This document shows, in pieces, positions 6,091-13,859 of a stretch of DNA of 14,890 nt (positions are counted from its first letter, which is position 1; every line of letters starts with the position of its first letter). The notes beneath the pieces were generated by a model that searched no databases, was not told where the DNA came from, and saw only the letters and a list, made by a program, of their open reading frames with translations. Origin of the DNA: Deltaproteobacteria bacterium. GTDB lineage: Bacteria > Desulfobacterota_B > Binatia > UBA9968. The stretch spans positions 1 to 14,890 of the forward strand of contig JACPSF010000276.1 in the NCBI GenBank assembly GCA_016193385.1. Direction: 5' to 3'. A program made the translations under genes and the position numbers.

Positions 6091-6550
6091 TATCGGCTTC
6101 CCCCCCAGCCGCGCCATCAGCGCCATAGGAGAGCAGATCGTAGGGCCCATGCTCACCGGGACTTCGATAAACATAGGGCCTACCCCAGGGATCCAGAGGG
6201 ACCTCCTTTTTGAGGTAAGGGCCATCCCACTTGTCCAATCCACTAGGCCGTGTTCTGAGCGCTTCCAGCCCTTCCGCGGTCGTGGGATAGCGTCCCGCAT
6301 CCAGACGGAGGGTATCCAAAGCCGTGCCCAACAGCTCGATCTGGGCCTTCGTTGCCTTCAACTTGGCTTTCTCCTCCTGCCGGATAAAACGCGGCGCTAC
6401 CAGCGCCGCAAGCAAACCAATGATCACCATGACGACGAGAAGCTCGACGAGGGTGAAACCCCGATTCTTTCGTGTTCGTGATCGTGATTCGTGTTCGTCA
6501 CGAGCACGAGCACCGAGCCACGAGCACGGTAACTTAAAACGGTAAATCAT
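6062..6550 (-). CDS. gspG: T2SS major pseudopilin GspG
   Basis: The 162-residue precursor has an unusually long 31-residue leader ending RKNRG, then the near-canonical FTLVELLVVMVIIGLLAALV stem helix with Glu at mature position 5. The head carries GspG hallmarks: ALDTLRLDAGRYPTTAEGL, then WDGPYLKKEVPLDPWGRPY, and the calcium-site loop YGADGAAGGEADNADI near the C-terminus. GspG polymerises into the pseudopilus shaft. ATG 6550 lies inside the 3' end of gspF (17 bp overlap), and it is the only start codon before the cleavage site, so the repeat-encoded part of the leader must be translated. The mature protein would be 131 residues, a normal GspG size. Confidence 0.95.
   Translation of the reverse strand: MIYRFKLPCSWLGARARDEHESRSRTRKNRGFTLVELLVVMVIIGLLAALVAPRFIRQEEKAKLKATKAQIELLGTALDTLRLDAGRYPTTAEGLEALRTRPSGLDKWDGPYLKKEVPLDPWGRPYVYRSPGEHGPYDLLSYGADGAAGGEADNADITSWER
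6471..6529. repeat. CGTGTTCGTG/CACGAGCACG repeat encoding the GspG leader
   Basis: Units of CGTGTTCGTGATCGTGATT form the left part and CACGAGCACGAGCACCGAG the right part, so the stretch is both tandem-like and inverted. On the minus strand it encodes the Arg/Glu/Ser-rich segment GARARDEHESRSRTR of the GspG leader. It differs in sequence from the AT-rich repeats at gspJ and gspK. Confidence 0.65.
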
Positions 6551-7751
6551 TGATGCTGAAAATCGCCATTAACATTGAAATGACAACCACACCAACCACC
6601 AAGCCCATTCCCAATATCAAAGCCGGCTCCAAAAGTGACATCAGCCGCTTGGTGGCGCGCTTGACCTCCTGGTCATAATGCTCTGCCACGGTGACCAGCA
6701 TCGTTTCAAGCCTGCCAGTTTCTTCCCCCACAGCGATCATGTGAAGAGCGAGATCGGGGAAAACCCCGCTCTCAGTTAGGGGTCCCACCATTCCTTTGCC
6801 CTCCCTCACCCTTTTTTGAACCTCAGCGATAGCTTGTGCCAGTACCCGGTTGGCGACCACTCCCTGCACCGTGCCCAGGGCTTCTAAGAGAGGCACTCCC
6901 CCTTTTAACAGCGCGGCCAAGGTCGTGGTGAAGCGCGCCACCTCAAGTTTGCACAGAAGATCACCCAGCACCCACAGCCGAAGCCGCCAGCGATCCCACC
7001 GCAGCCTCCCCTCCGGATTGCGGATATAAAAGGCGCCGGCGACAGCGCCGATGACGATCAGCAAGAGCGCCGCCCAGCCGTAACGGGACAGTGCGTAGCT
7101 GAAGTTGATCAGCAGCAGCGTCATCCAGGGAAGGGCCTGGTTGATATCCTTAAAGATGAGAGAGAATTTGGGGATTACATAAACGAAAAGGACAGTGAGG
7201 GAAAGGCCCGCTACCGTCGCCAGAAGCACCGGGTAGGTCAAAGCGGATTTAAGATCTTCCCGGAGATTTATGGAGCGCTCAAGGTATTCCACAAGGTGGC
7301 GGAGGACCGCTTCGAGGATGCCCCCGGTCTCCCCCGCTCGGATCATGTTCACGTAAAGCTTGGGAAATACGTCGGGATGCTCAGCCATAGAGGCGGCCAG
7401 AGACTTGCCCGCGCGAACGCCTTCCAAGAGAAGGCGTATGGTTTTCCTGAACTCTTCGCTTTGAACTAGGTTGGACATGACCGAGAGGCTTCGGTCAAGC
7501 GGCAGCCCCGCGCCCAGCAAGGTGCTCAACTCCTGAGTAAAATGGAGGATCTCTTGCTCCGTTATCCGTCCGCGGAAAAAAAGGGAAAAGGAGAGTGACT
7601 TGCCGGATACCTCACCCGGTGCGGTGATCCTCAAAGGGATCAAACCCATTTCATGGAGCCGCGCCACGACCCCGTGTTCGCCTTGAGCCTCCAGGAGCCC
7701 TTCGACCAATTTACCCGAAGGATCGGTAGCGCGGTATTGGAAAAACGCCAT
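6534..7751 (-). CDS. gspF: T2SS inner-membrane platform protein GspF
   Basis: The 405-residue product has the standard GspF/PilC layout. It has an N-terminal segment (MAFFQYRATDPSGKLVEG), a first T2SF cytoplasmic domain (about 66-170, with EILHFTQELSTLLGAGLPLD and MIRAGETGGILE), and membrane helices at about 174-194 and 222-243. A second T2SF domain follows (about 270-370, repeating the pattern as FTTTLAALLKGGVPLLEAL and MIAVGEETGRLE), then a final helix (about 374-397). It is the polytopic platform protein that GspE drives. ATG 7751 follows a 78 bp repeat-filled gap after gspE, with only a weak ribosome-binding site. Its 3' end contains the gspG start codon. Confidence 0.95.
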   Translation of the reverse strand: MAFFQYRATDPSGKLVEGLLEAQGEHGVVARLHEMGLIPLRITAPGEVSGKSLSFSLFFRGRITEQEILHFTQELSTLLGAGLPLDRSLSVMSNLVQSEEFRKTIRLLLEGVRAGKSLAASMAEHPDVFPKLYVNMIRAGETGGILEAVLRHLVEYLERSINLREDLKSALTYPVLLATVAGLSLTVLFVYVIPKFSLIFKDINQALPWMTLLLINFSYALSRYGWAALLLIVIGAVAGAFYIRNPEGRLRWDRWRLRLWVLGDLLCKLEVARFTTTLAALLKGGVPLLEALGTVQGVVANRVLAQAIAEVQKRVREGKGMVGPLTESGVFPDLALHMIAVGEETGRLETMLVTVAEHYDQEVKRATKRLMSLLEPALILGMGLVVGVVVISMLMAIFSINDLPF

Positions 7752-7760
7752 ATGTAATGC

Positions 7761-7826
7761 TCATTTTAGATTTTAGATTTTCGATTTTAGATTCAACCCA
7801 AAATCGGCAATCCGAAATCTAAAATT
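7761..7826. repeat. AT-rich repeat and inverted repeat between gspE and gspF
   Basis: The plus strand repeats GATTTTA-type units (ATTTTAGATTTTAGATTTTC then GATTTTAGATT). The segment ATTTTAGATT at 7784-7793 has a perfect 10-base complement AATCTAAAAT at 7816-7825, so the RNA can fold into a hairpin with a 22-base loop. No U-run follows, so it is not an obvious terminator. It is the same kind of AT-rich repeat that enters the gspJ and gspK leaders. Confidence 0.65.
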
Positions 7827-7829
7827 TGT

Positions 7830-9518
7830 TTACCCTTCCTCTCTCGTTACTCTCAGCACCTCAGCCAGTGTAGTGATTCCACCGCGGGCTTTCTGCCAAC
7901 CATCCTCTCTCAGAAGGTGCATGCCTCGGGCTACAGCGAAGCTTCGAATAGAGTTAGCGTCCGCCCTCTGAACAATCAGTTTGCAGATCTCCGGCGTTGC
8001 CGGAAGCAGCTCAAAGATACCGATGCGGCCCAGGTAACCCGTACCACCGCAGGACTCACACCCCTGAGGTTCCCACACGAATTTCAGAGCATCACTTTCG
8101 AACCCTTCAACCCTTGAACCCTGAAACCCTACCTCTTTCCGACAGCTCAAGCACAGCCGCCGCACCAACCTCTGGGCTAGAACACCCAGGAGCGAGGAGT
8201 TGAGAAGATAATCCTGTACCCCCATTTCCAGGAGGCGGGAGACGGCTCCGGCAGCATCGTTGGTGTGCAGCGTGGAAAAGACCAGATGCCCGGTGAGCGC
8301 GGCCTGCACCGCGATCTCCGCCGTCTCAAAGTCGCGGATTTCTCCCACCATGATGATGTCGGGGTCCTGCCGCACGATCGAGCGCAGCCCGTTGGCAAAG
8401 GTGAGACCGATCTGCGGCTTCACCTGAATCTGGTTGACGCCGCTTAGCTGATACTCCACCGGGTCCTCGATGGTGATGATTTTCTTACCCGGATCGTTGA
8501 TTTTCTGAAGAGCGCCGTAGAGCGTGGTCGTTTTGCCGCTACCAGTCGGCCCGGTTACCAGGACCATCCCGTGAGGCTTGGTGATCATTTCGTTGAAGCT
8601 CCGCAGCACGTCGGGGGGAAAACCGAGCGAGTCAAGGTCGCTAAAAATCTGTGAGCGTTCGAGCAAGCGAATGACCACGCTTTCTCCGTAAAGTGTGGGG
8701 ATCGTCGCGATGCGGAGATCAACATCCTTACCTGCGATCCGGGTCTTGATCCTACCGTCTTGCGGCAACCGCCTCTCGGCGATGTTGAGTTGAGCGAGGA
8801 TCTTTATGCGGGAAATAATCGCGGCTTTGAGCTGGCGCGACGGCGGATCGACCTCATGTAGGATCCCGTCTATGCGATAGCGCACCTTGAGCTGGTTCTC
8901 GAAAGGCTCGATGTGGATATCTGAAGCCCGGCCCTCGAGCGCCCGACCGAGCATCTGGTTGACCAGACGGATGACAGGCGCCTCCGAGGCCAAATCACGC
9001 AAATGCTCAACCTCCTCCTCATCCCCAGACCCTTCCACCTCGCGAACACTAGCTTGCGCGGATAGAGACGAGGCCGAGTCCCCGTTGCCGAAGAGGGCCT
9101 CGATCCGGGCTGTGATCTCCCTCTCCTTGGCCAGGAAAGGCTTGACCCTGAGACCCGTCGCCACCTCCAACGCGTGGAGGCGGGAAAGATCCGTAGGGTC
9201 GGTGGTGGCCACGGAGAGTTCTTGTCCTTCCACTCTGATCGGGACCATCCGGCTCAATTTGAGAAAATCGACAGCGTCAAAAAAAGGCTCCAGCGCAAAA
9301 GGTGTCGAGGGGGCGTCTTTTAAAGATACCAGAGGGATGCCTAAGTGCTCGCTGAGAATGGGCAGAAGGTCGTCCTCAGAGAGGAAGCCAAGCTCGACGA
9401 TAAGCCGCGTGAGCGGAGCGTGCTGCTCCTGCTGGAGACGAGCGATCCGTTCTAACTCTTCGGCTGAGATCAGACCGCGCCCGATAAGCCGCTCAGGCAA
9501 AGTGAGATAGTTTTCCAT
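7830..9518 (-). CDS. gspE: T2SS assembly ATPase GspE
   Basis: The 562-residue product is the hexameric secretion ATPase that powers pseudopilus assembly from the cytoplasm. Visible domains are an N-terminal GspE/PilB N1-like domain (about 1-145), a short acidic linker, and a catalytic core. The core has Walker A GPTGSGKT at 323-330, an Asp box IIEDPVEYQ near 350, Walker B DIIMVGEIRD at 387-396, and a His box STLHTND at 415-421. The zinc-binding tetracysteine is C456/C459 with C487/C490, the last pair in CESCGGTGYLGRIG. ATG 9518 is preceded by AGGA. Residues about 464-475 (GFQGSRVEGFES) are encoded by a GGGTT-type repeat, yet the spacing between Cys pairs is normal. PilB of a type IV pilus is the alternative, excluded by the gspF-M neighbours. 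Confidence 0.95.
   Translation of the reverse strand: MENYLTLPERLIGRGLISAEELERIARLQQEQHAPLTRLIVELGFLSEDDLLPILSEHLGIPLVSLKDAPSTPFALEPFFDAVDFLKLSRMVPIRVEGQELSVATTDPTDLSRLHALEVATGLRVKPFLAKEREITARIEALFGNGDSASSLSAQASVREVEGSGDEEEVEHLRDLASEAPVIRLVNQMLGRALEGRASDIHIEPFENQLKVRYRIDGILHEVDPPSRQLKAAIISRIKILAQLNIAERRLPQDGRIKTRIAGKDVDLRIATIPTLYGESVVIRLLERSQIFSDLDSLGFPPDVLRSFNEMITKPHGMVLVTGPTGSGKTTTLYGALQKINDPGKKIITIEDPVEYQLSGVNQIQVKPQIGLTFANGLRSIVRQDPDIIMVGEIRDFETAEIAVQAALTGHLVFSTLHTNDAAGAVSRLLEMGVQDYLLNSSLLGVLAQRLVRRLCLSCRKEVGFQGSRVEGFESDALKFVWEPQGCESCGGTGYLGRIGIFELLPATPEICKLIVQRADANSIRSFAVARGMHLLREDGWQKARGGITTLAEVLRVTREEG
8099..8130. repeat. AACCCTTGAACCCT-type repeat inside gspE
   Basis: The plus strand reads AACCCTTCAACCCTTGAACC and onward, a short tandem-like motif. 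On the minus strand it is translated as GFQGSRVEGFE within the loop between the two cysteine pairs of GspE. Confidence 0.55.
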
Positions 9519-9533
9519 CCGTTCCTACCGTGC

Positions 9534-9599
9534 TTACAGCTCGATCTCCTCCACCGAATCATACCAGATTCCATGAAGCGGGGAAAACCAAGACGACAT
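9534..9599 (-). other. Unconvincing 21-codon reading frame upstream of gspE
   Basis: In the 226 bp between the cupin and gspE the only coding-like item I see on this strand with a start and stop is ATG 9599 to TAA 9534, encoding MSSWFSPLHGIWYDSVEEIEL. The composition is protein-like (acidic C-terminus, aromatic core) and it ends 15 bases before the gspE ATG, so it could be a small leader peptide, the tail of a lost gene, or chance. A competing frame over the same DNA is also open. I cannot choose between them, and no clear promoter or terminator is visible in the interval. Confidence 0.15.
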
Positions 9600-9744
9600 A
9601 TCGGAAAAGTGGACCGAACGCCCTACGAAAAAGACTCCGGATCAGGTCGACGGCGGGCAACCCACGGAGGTTGACAGAGAAGGGAGAGGATCCGCTATCT
9701 GGTTCGGGATATGGCTTTATCGCGAAAAACAGGTCCGCGAAAGC

Positions 9745-10110
9745 CTAGGGTTGTTTCCCTGCCCGGCCGTAGCGGTCTTCTACTCGGACGACGTCGTCGA
9801 GCTCCGGTGTAGAGACCTCCAGGACGTCGCAGTCTTCGATCGCGGTCATGCGGTGCCTCATTCCAGGAGTGATGTGGAAGCAATCCCCGAGCAGAAAACG
9901 GATCTTCTTTCTCTCCCCACCCGCCTCGATTTCCAATTCCATCGCGCCACGCAGAAGCTGGATCGATTCATCCTTGATGCGGTGGTACTGGTAGCTCAGG
10001 GATTCACCCTTGTTGATGTGGAGAATCTTCCCCACATAGCGGTCTGTGTGGGCCCAGATCAGTTCGTAACCCCAAGGTTTGTCGACTCTTCCGGGTTGGT
10101 AGCTCTCCAT
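9745..10110 (-). CDS. Single-domain cupin, sugar-phosphate isomerase-like
   Basis: This 121-residue protein is one cupin barrel. Motif 1 reads YQYHRIKDESIQLLRG (H43 and E48 as likely metal ligands; the first His of the usual HxH is replaced), and motif 2 reads GDCFHITPGMRHRM (P82, G83, H86). The opening VDKPWGYELIWA and the closing STPELDDVVRVEDRYGR resemble the C-terminal cupin domain of type II mannose-6-phosphate isomerase/ManC. A catalytic role is not proven, since many stand-alone cupins of this kind are of unknown function. ATG 10110 is chosen: it is preceded at 8 bases by GGAGG (10119-10123 on the complement), whereas the in-frame TTG at 10116 is not well placed. It lies 38 bp after lptD; a role in surface sugar metabolism is inference from that neighbour. 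Confidence 0.75.
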   Translation of the reverse strand: MESYQPGRVDKPWGYELIWAHTDRYVGKILHINKGESLSYQYHRIKDESIQLLRGAMELEIEAGGERKKIRFLLGDCFHITPGMRHRMTAIEDCDVLEVSTPELDDVVRVEDRYGRAGKQP

Positions 10111-10148
10111 GACCAAAACCTCCGATTGACGTCAGGCAAAAAACCGAG

Positions 10149-10667
10149 TTACTGAAACATCTCCTTCGCCTGAGATCCCAATCCCAGAAGGTTGAAATCG
10201 AACTTAAAGCTGGTTTTGCCGGGGTTTGTCCTGCGATTGACGGTAAGACTGAGCGTCCAGCATTCACACTGAGAGAGGACTTTAAGCCCGCCCCGATTGC
10301 CGGCGAAGCGCCCGTCCCGTACGTTGTAGTTGGTGTCGTTGGTAAGGAGCAGGTGCTCGGTCAGGTGAAGCAGGATACGAACCCCCAATTCCCCCAAGAC
10401 GTTACGGGTAATGAGCCTTTCATCCTTGAGGGTCGTGAGGTTCGCGTTCTCCGCCAATTCGGCCAGAGAGTTCCGCCGGATGAAGCGGTAGCTGAGAGCT
10501 AACTGGTTCGCCTTCATAAAATCCCGGTCGAGAACACGGTGCGTAATGGGCCGAGGATCCCGCAGCGAAAGCAGAGCGGCTGCCTGCGTCATCTGCCAGG
10601 GACCGGGGTTGAGCCCGGTATCAAACCCGAAAGTCAAGTAGTCGAGAGGGGTGAGCCTCAGGTTCAT
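10149..10667 (-). pseudogene. lptD: lptD 3' part (C-terminal barrel, shifted frame)
   Basis: This frame continues lptD after an apparent frameshift. It encodes the last strands of the LptD beta-barrel (LRLTPLDYLTFGFDTG, then QLALSYRFIRRNSLAEL, then GVRILLHLTEHLLLTNDTNY) and ends with SQCECWTLSLTVNRRTNPGK and FDFNLLGLG. The Cys-x-Cys before Trp matches the C-terminal cysteines that form the disulfides with the N-terminal half in LptD. The ATG at 10667 is probably not a true start: a stop codon lies just upstream in this frame, and the preceding frame runs into it. Removing one base at 10661/10662 joins both parts into a protein of about 740 residues, a normal LptD length. Confidence 0.8.
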
Positions 10668-12372
10668 ATGAAACGGTCACAAGTTCCACATCCCTGTCCT
10701 CGGGAAGCTCTGCCGGCTGCTGCCCGAACTTTCCCCAAAGGCGGTTCGTGAGAGAAAAGGTCAAGAGATTTCTCCGATTGATTCGGTCCGTGCCGTCAAA
10801 AATGGGGATATCGCGATGGTTGGCGCGCGGGATAAAGAGATAGCTCACCTCCGGCTCGATGACGTGCTTCACCTTCTTAAGATAAGAACCATCCGGATCA
10901 AAAACACGTGCCAGTGAAGTGCCGACGCTTCCCCTGACCTCCATTAATTCGCGTGAATTATTCCGATCGAAGGACCCTTCTGTCTGGTAGAGATGATACG
11001 CCGTCTCACGCAAGCCGATGCCGAAACCGCCGATGAGATATGGGGTGACATGAACAGGCAGAAAAAGCTCGGGTCGGAGGTCCAAACGGAGCCCGTCGGC
11101 GCCTTCCCGGCGCACATAATTCACCCCTTCCGCGCGCCAGCGAAGCTCCAAAGGGGAGTCTCCCAAAATGTGCCTTCCCCTCGCGAGGAGCTGAGGAGTC
11201 CTATGCAGCGTGCGGTCATCGTCCTGAATAAAATCCTGGTAAAAGCCCCACTCGCCCTGAAGCCTGACATCGCCCCAGTCCCGGAGAAAGCCGAGGCGCG
11301 AGCGCGTGTAACGGCTGGTCCTGAGGTCCCTTTCCCGGCCATAGGCATCCAGATTGAAGCTGTGAAAATCTTTGAGATCGATCTCTCTGAGAAACAGGTC
11401 ATCGCTGTAGGCGGAGATATCGCTATAGGTCTTCCAGCCCGCAGGGCTCGTATGGCGATGGGTCGCCAGGACGCTCCACCGATCCTGGGGGATCGTGGGG
11501 TCGGCGATGGTGCGGTCCTTGATCGAACTCTCCTCGTTCTTCCTGAGCCCTTCATTAAGATAGGATAGGTCGATTTGCGCCTGCGCGTCCCGGCTCACGA
11601 TCGTCCTCAGCTCTCCCAACAGCCCCACGCGCGCGCGGGTTTCCACATCGATCCCGAAGGTGGCATCGCTGCTCTTGGAGATGGCCCAGAAAAACGGCTG
11701 TTCGAAGGTAAAGCCTTCCTTGCTCGAAGAGCCGATGCGCGGAAAAAGAAAACCGCTCTGCCTCTCGGTCCTGACCGGAAAAAAGCCGTAGGGCAAATAA
11801 AAGACGGGGACATCCAAGAGGTAAAATGTCCCTCCCCTGACGATCCCCGTCCCCTCCTGGGTGAGATCGATCTGCTCGGCCCCTATTCTCCAGGTGGGAG
11901 GTCCGGACTCGCAGAGACAGGTGGTAAAGAGCCCCTCGCTGATATGATAGGTTTGCCCGGCGGATTTCTGTATGCGTTTCCCGCTCAGGCTGAGATGGCT
12001 CTGGCCGAAGAACAGATCTCCGTTTTCGATCTCGCCGGTCTCCTGCTGCAGGTTAAAACGCGCTGCCTCCGCCTTGAGGGTGCCGTGAGGATCATCGACC
12101 GAAACCTTCCCCTTGGCCTCCACATCCTGAGTTGTCCGATTCACCCGGACCTCATCGGCCTTCAAGGTCATCTCTCCCCTGCGGATCTCCACGTTTCCCT
12201 TGGCCTCGACCTGCGTCCCGCCATCCCCAACCGAGAGAGACTCGGCCGTGATGTTGATCTCTCCCTCTTCCCTCGGAGCCGGCGCCTCGGCGGCTTGACC
12301 TAACGAGGCAGAAGACTGCAGCCACAGGACCATGCTCAAAGCAAACGCGCCGTATCTTCCTCGCAAAGCCAT
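10621..12372 (-). pseudogene. lptD: lptD 5' part: LPS-assembly outer-membrane protein, frameshifted
   Basis: LptD, with the lipoprotein LptE, inserts LPS into the outer leaflet of the outer membrane. From ATG 12372 the product has a signal peptide (MALRGRYGAFALSMVLWLQS, cleavage near LGQAAEA), then an LptA/OstA-like beta-jellyroll (about 40-140, ITAESLSVGDGGTQVEAKGN). A TCLC pair (C152, C154) precedes the family signature PTWRIGAEQIDLTQEGTG, VPVFYLPYGFFPV and ERQSGFLFPRIG, and barrel strands follow. The frame stays open upstream to 12435 inside folC, but 12372 gives a clean signal peptide, a GAGG at suitable distance and a 10 bp gap after folC. The frame is lost after YEP near 10660 and terminates at 10621; the rest is at 10149-10667. 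LptD is usually essential, so a sequencing error is as likely as a real mutation. Confidence 0.85.
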
Positions 12373-12382
12373 CACACGAGCC

Positions 12383-13687
12383 TCAAACCTCCACCGGCTT
12401 TCTCCCTGCCATACCTGCCCGCGCCGCCGCGACAAGACAGGGCCTCACCTCTCCTAATAGATAGAGCGACCCGGCCACGAGAATAGTCTCGCCCATCACG
12501 GCGCTGCCGAACAGATACTCGGCGGCTTCCACCGGTTTCTCGATGATCCTGACCGGCATCTCCTGCGGAAGCGTCTCCGCAAGCCGGCGCGGGTCCGCGC
12601 ACCGCTCCATCGCCACGCGCGTCAAAACCACCTCGCTCGCCACACCCGACAGCTCTTTTAGCATGAAAGGCCAGTCTTTGTCTCCCATCGAAGCAAAGAG
12701 GAGCCTGACCTTCTTCTCCCCCTGAAAATGGCGGATCTCGCTTACCAGCGCCCGAACACCCTCGCCGTTATGTGCCCCGTCCAGGATTACGGTGGGATGG
12801 TTGGAAATCACCTCAAGGCGACCGGGCCAAAAGACCGTCTCGAGCCCTTCCCGGATGGCCGCCTCGCTCACCGGAAAGGCAACGCGGGCCACCTCTAACG
12901 CGCCCAAAGCAATCGCTGCATTTCCCCGCTGATACCTGCCCCGGAGCGCCAGGGAAAGGTCCGCAAGCCTCCACTCAAGCCCGCTATAGTCGAAACGATC
13001 CGAGTCTTTTAGGTTAACGGAGAAGTCCCGCCCCAAGAAGAAAGGTGTCGCTCGCTTGGCCGCGGCTATCTCCCTGAGAACGTTTTCAACCTGGGGGAGG
13101 AACGCTCCCCCCACCACGGGCACCCCTTCCTTGATGATCCCGCCCTTCTCACGGGCGATGGATAGGACATCCGAACCGAGATAGGCCTCATGGTCCATAG
13201 AGACGGTCGTGATGACTGCGACCTCGGGAAACAAGACATTGGTGGCATCCAATCTCCCTCCGAGTCCCACTTCAACCACAGCCACATCGACCCCACTCCA
13301 GGCAAAGTACAGGAAGGCCACCACGGTCACGAACTCGAAAAAGGTCAACCCGATCCCCGCGATGGCCGATCGGTCCCGGACCAGCTCGGCGAGCTCCACG
13401 ACCCGTTCGGGCGAGATTTCACGGTCTCCGATCCGGATCCGCTCGGTGAAGGAGGCGACGTGGGGCGAGGTGTAAAGGGCCGCGCGATAGCCCTGCGCTG
13501 AAAGGATGCGCTGTAGCATCGCCGCTGTCGACCCCTTTCCATTCGTCCCGGCAATATGGAAGGCGGGGTAGCGTCGCTCCGGATGGCCGAAGAGGGAGAG
13601 GACTTGCTCCACGCGATGGAGTCTCAAGTCAATCTCCCCGCCGCGCAGATTGAAGATGTAATTCAGCGTGTCTGAGTAAGATGCCAT
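12383..13687 (-). CDS. folC: Bifunctional folylpolyglutamate synthase/dihydrofolate synthase
   Basis: The 434-residue product is a Mur-ligase-family enzyme that adds glutamate to dihydropteroate and to reduced folates using ATP. Motifs in order are the P-loop GTNGKGS (47-53), YTSPHVASFTERI (72-84), the FolC signature VEVGLGGRLDATN (138-150), SMDHEAYLG with the metal-site His, a REKGGIIKEGVPVV strand, GRYQRGNAAIALGA (250-264), and DGAHN (303-307) in the C-terminal domain. The length is typical. ATG 13687 has no clear Shine-Dalgarno sequence and lies just downstream of a 138 bp inverted-repeat element. lptD follows after 10 bp. Confidence 0.95.
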   Translation of the reverse strand: MASYSDTLNYIFNLRGGEIDLRLHRVEQVLSLFGHPERRYPAFHIAGTNGKGSTAAMLQRILSAQGYRAALYTSPHVASFTERIRIGDREISPERVVELAELVRDRSAIAGIGLTFFEFVTVVAFLYFAWSGVDVAVVEVGLGGRLDATNVLFPEVAVITTVSMDHEAYLGSDVLSIAREKGGIIKEGVPVVGGAFLPQVENVLREIAAAKRATPFFLGRDFSVNLKDSDRFDYSGLEWRLADLSLALRGRYQRGNAAIALGALEVARVAFPVSEAAIREGLETVFWPGRLEVISNHPTVILDGAHNGEGVRALVSEIRHFQGEKKVRLLFASMGDKDWPFMLKELSGVASEVVLTRVAMERCADPRRLAETLPQEMPVRIIEKPVEAAEYLFGSAVMGETILVAGSLYLLGEVRPCLVAAARAGMAGRKPVEV

Positions 13688-13705
13688 CAGATTAGGCAGC
13701 AGGCA

Positions 13706-13843
13706 CTAGCAGGTTGCGGAAAAAACCCCGTTCACCTTTCGACGAACTCAGCGCGAACGGAGGCCCCTTTGAAATCATTGATGATTTTCCGTTCATGCTG
13801 AGGCTCTCGAAGCATGAAAATCACTTTTTCCGCAGCCTGCTAG
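13706..13843. mobile_element. 138 bp inverted-repeat (MITE-like) element between trpA and folC
   Basis: The ends are inverted repeats: CTAGCAGGTTGCGGAAAAA on the left and the complement of CTAGCAGGCTGCGGAAAAA on the right, 18 of 19 matching. Inside are smaller hairpins: CCGTTC/GAACGG around 13728-13760, AAATCAT/ATGATTT at 13772-13787, and TTCATGCT/AGCATGAA at 13792-13818 (8 bp stem, 11-base loop). There is no coding capacity. The flanks also resemble each other (AGGCAGCAGGCA and AGGCATCAGGCA). The internal TTTCGACGAACTCAGCGCGAACGG segment resembles a dispersed repeat I know from several environmental genomes; the mobile nature is inference from structure. Confidence 0.65.
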
Positions 13844-13859
13844 GCATCAGGCAACAGTT

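Noticed and set aside
6091..6300. Upstream extension of gspH to 6300
   Set aside because: It overlaps gspG in another frame, has no pseudopilin features, and would bury the prepilin leader mid-protein.
6471..7826. Repeats in the T2SS region as a CRISPR array
   Set aside because: Units are short, degenerate and adjacent, with no regular spacers, and mostly lie in coding sequence; no cas genes nearby.
8887..9510. Long plus-strand open frame opposite gspE (207 codons)
   Set aside because: Low-complexity Ser/Arg-rich product, no motif, and lies wholly opposite the unmistakable GspE sequence.
1295..9518. The cluster as a type IV pilus or MSHA system instead of T2SS
   Set aside because: The full minor pseudopilin series G-H-I-J-K, a GspK-type tip protein, the GspG calcium loop and a GspC-like protein favour T2SS; the PilM/N/O flavour of L and M is common in T2SS of these lineages.
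11575..12303. Long plus-strand open frame opposite lptD (242 codons)
   Set aside because: A shadow of the codon bias of lptD; no recognisable domain and the minus-strand LptD motifs cover the same bases.
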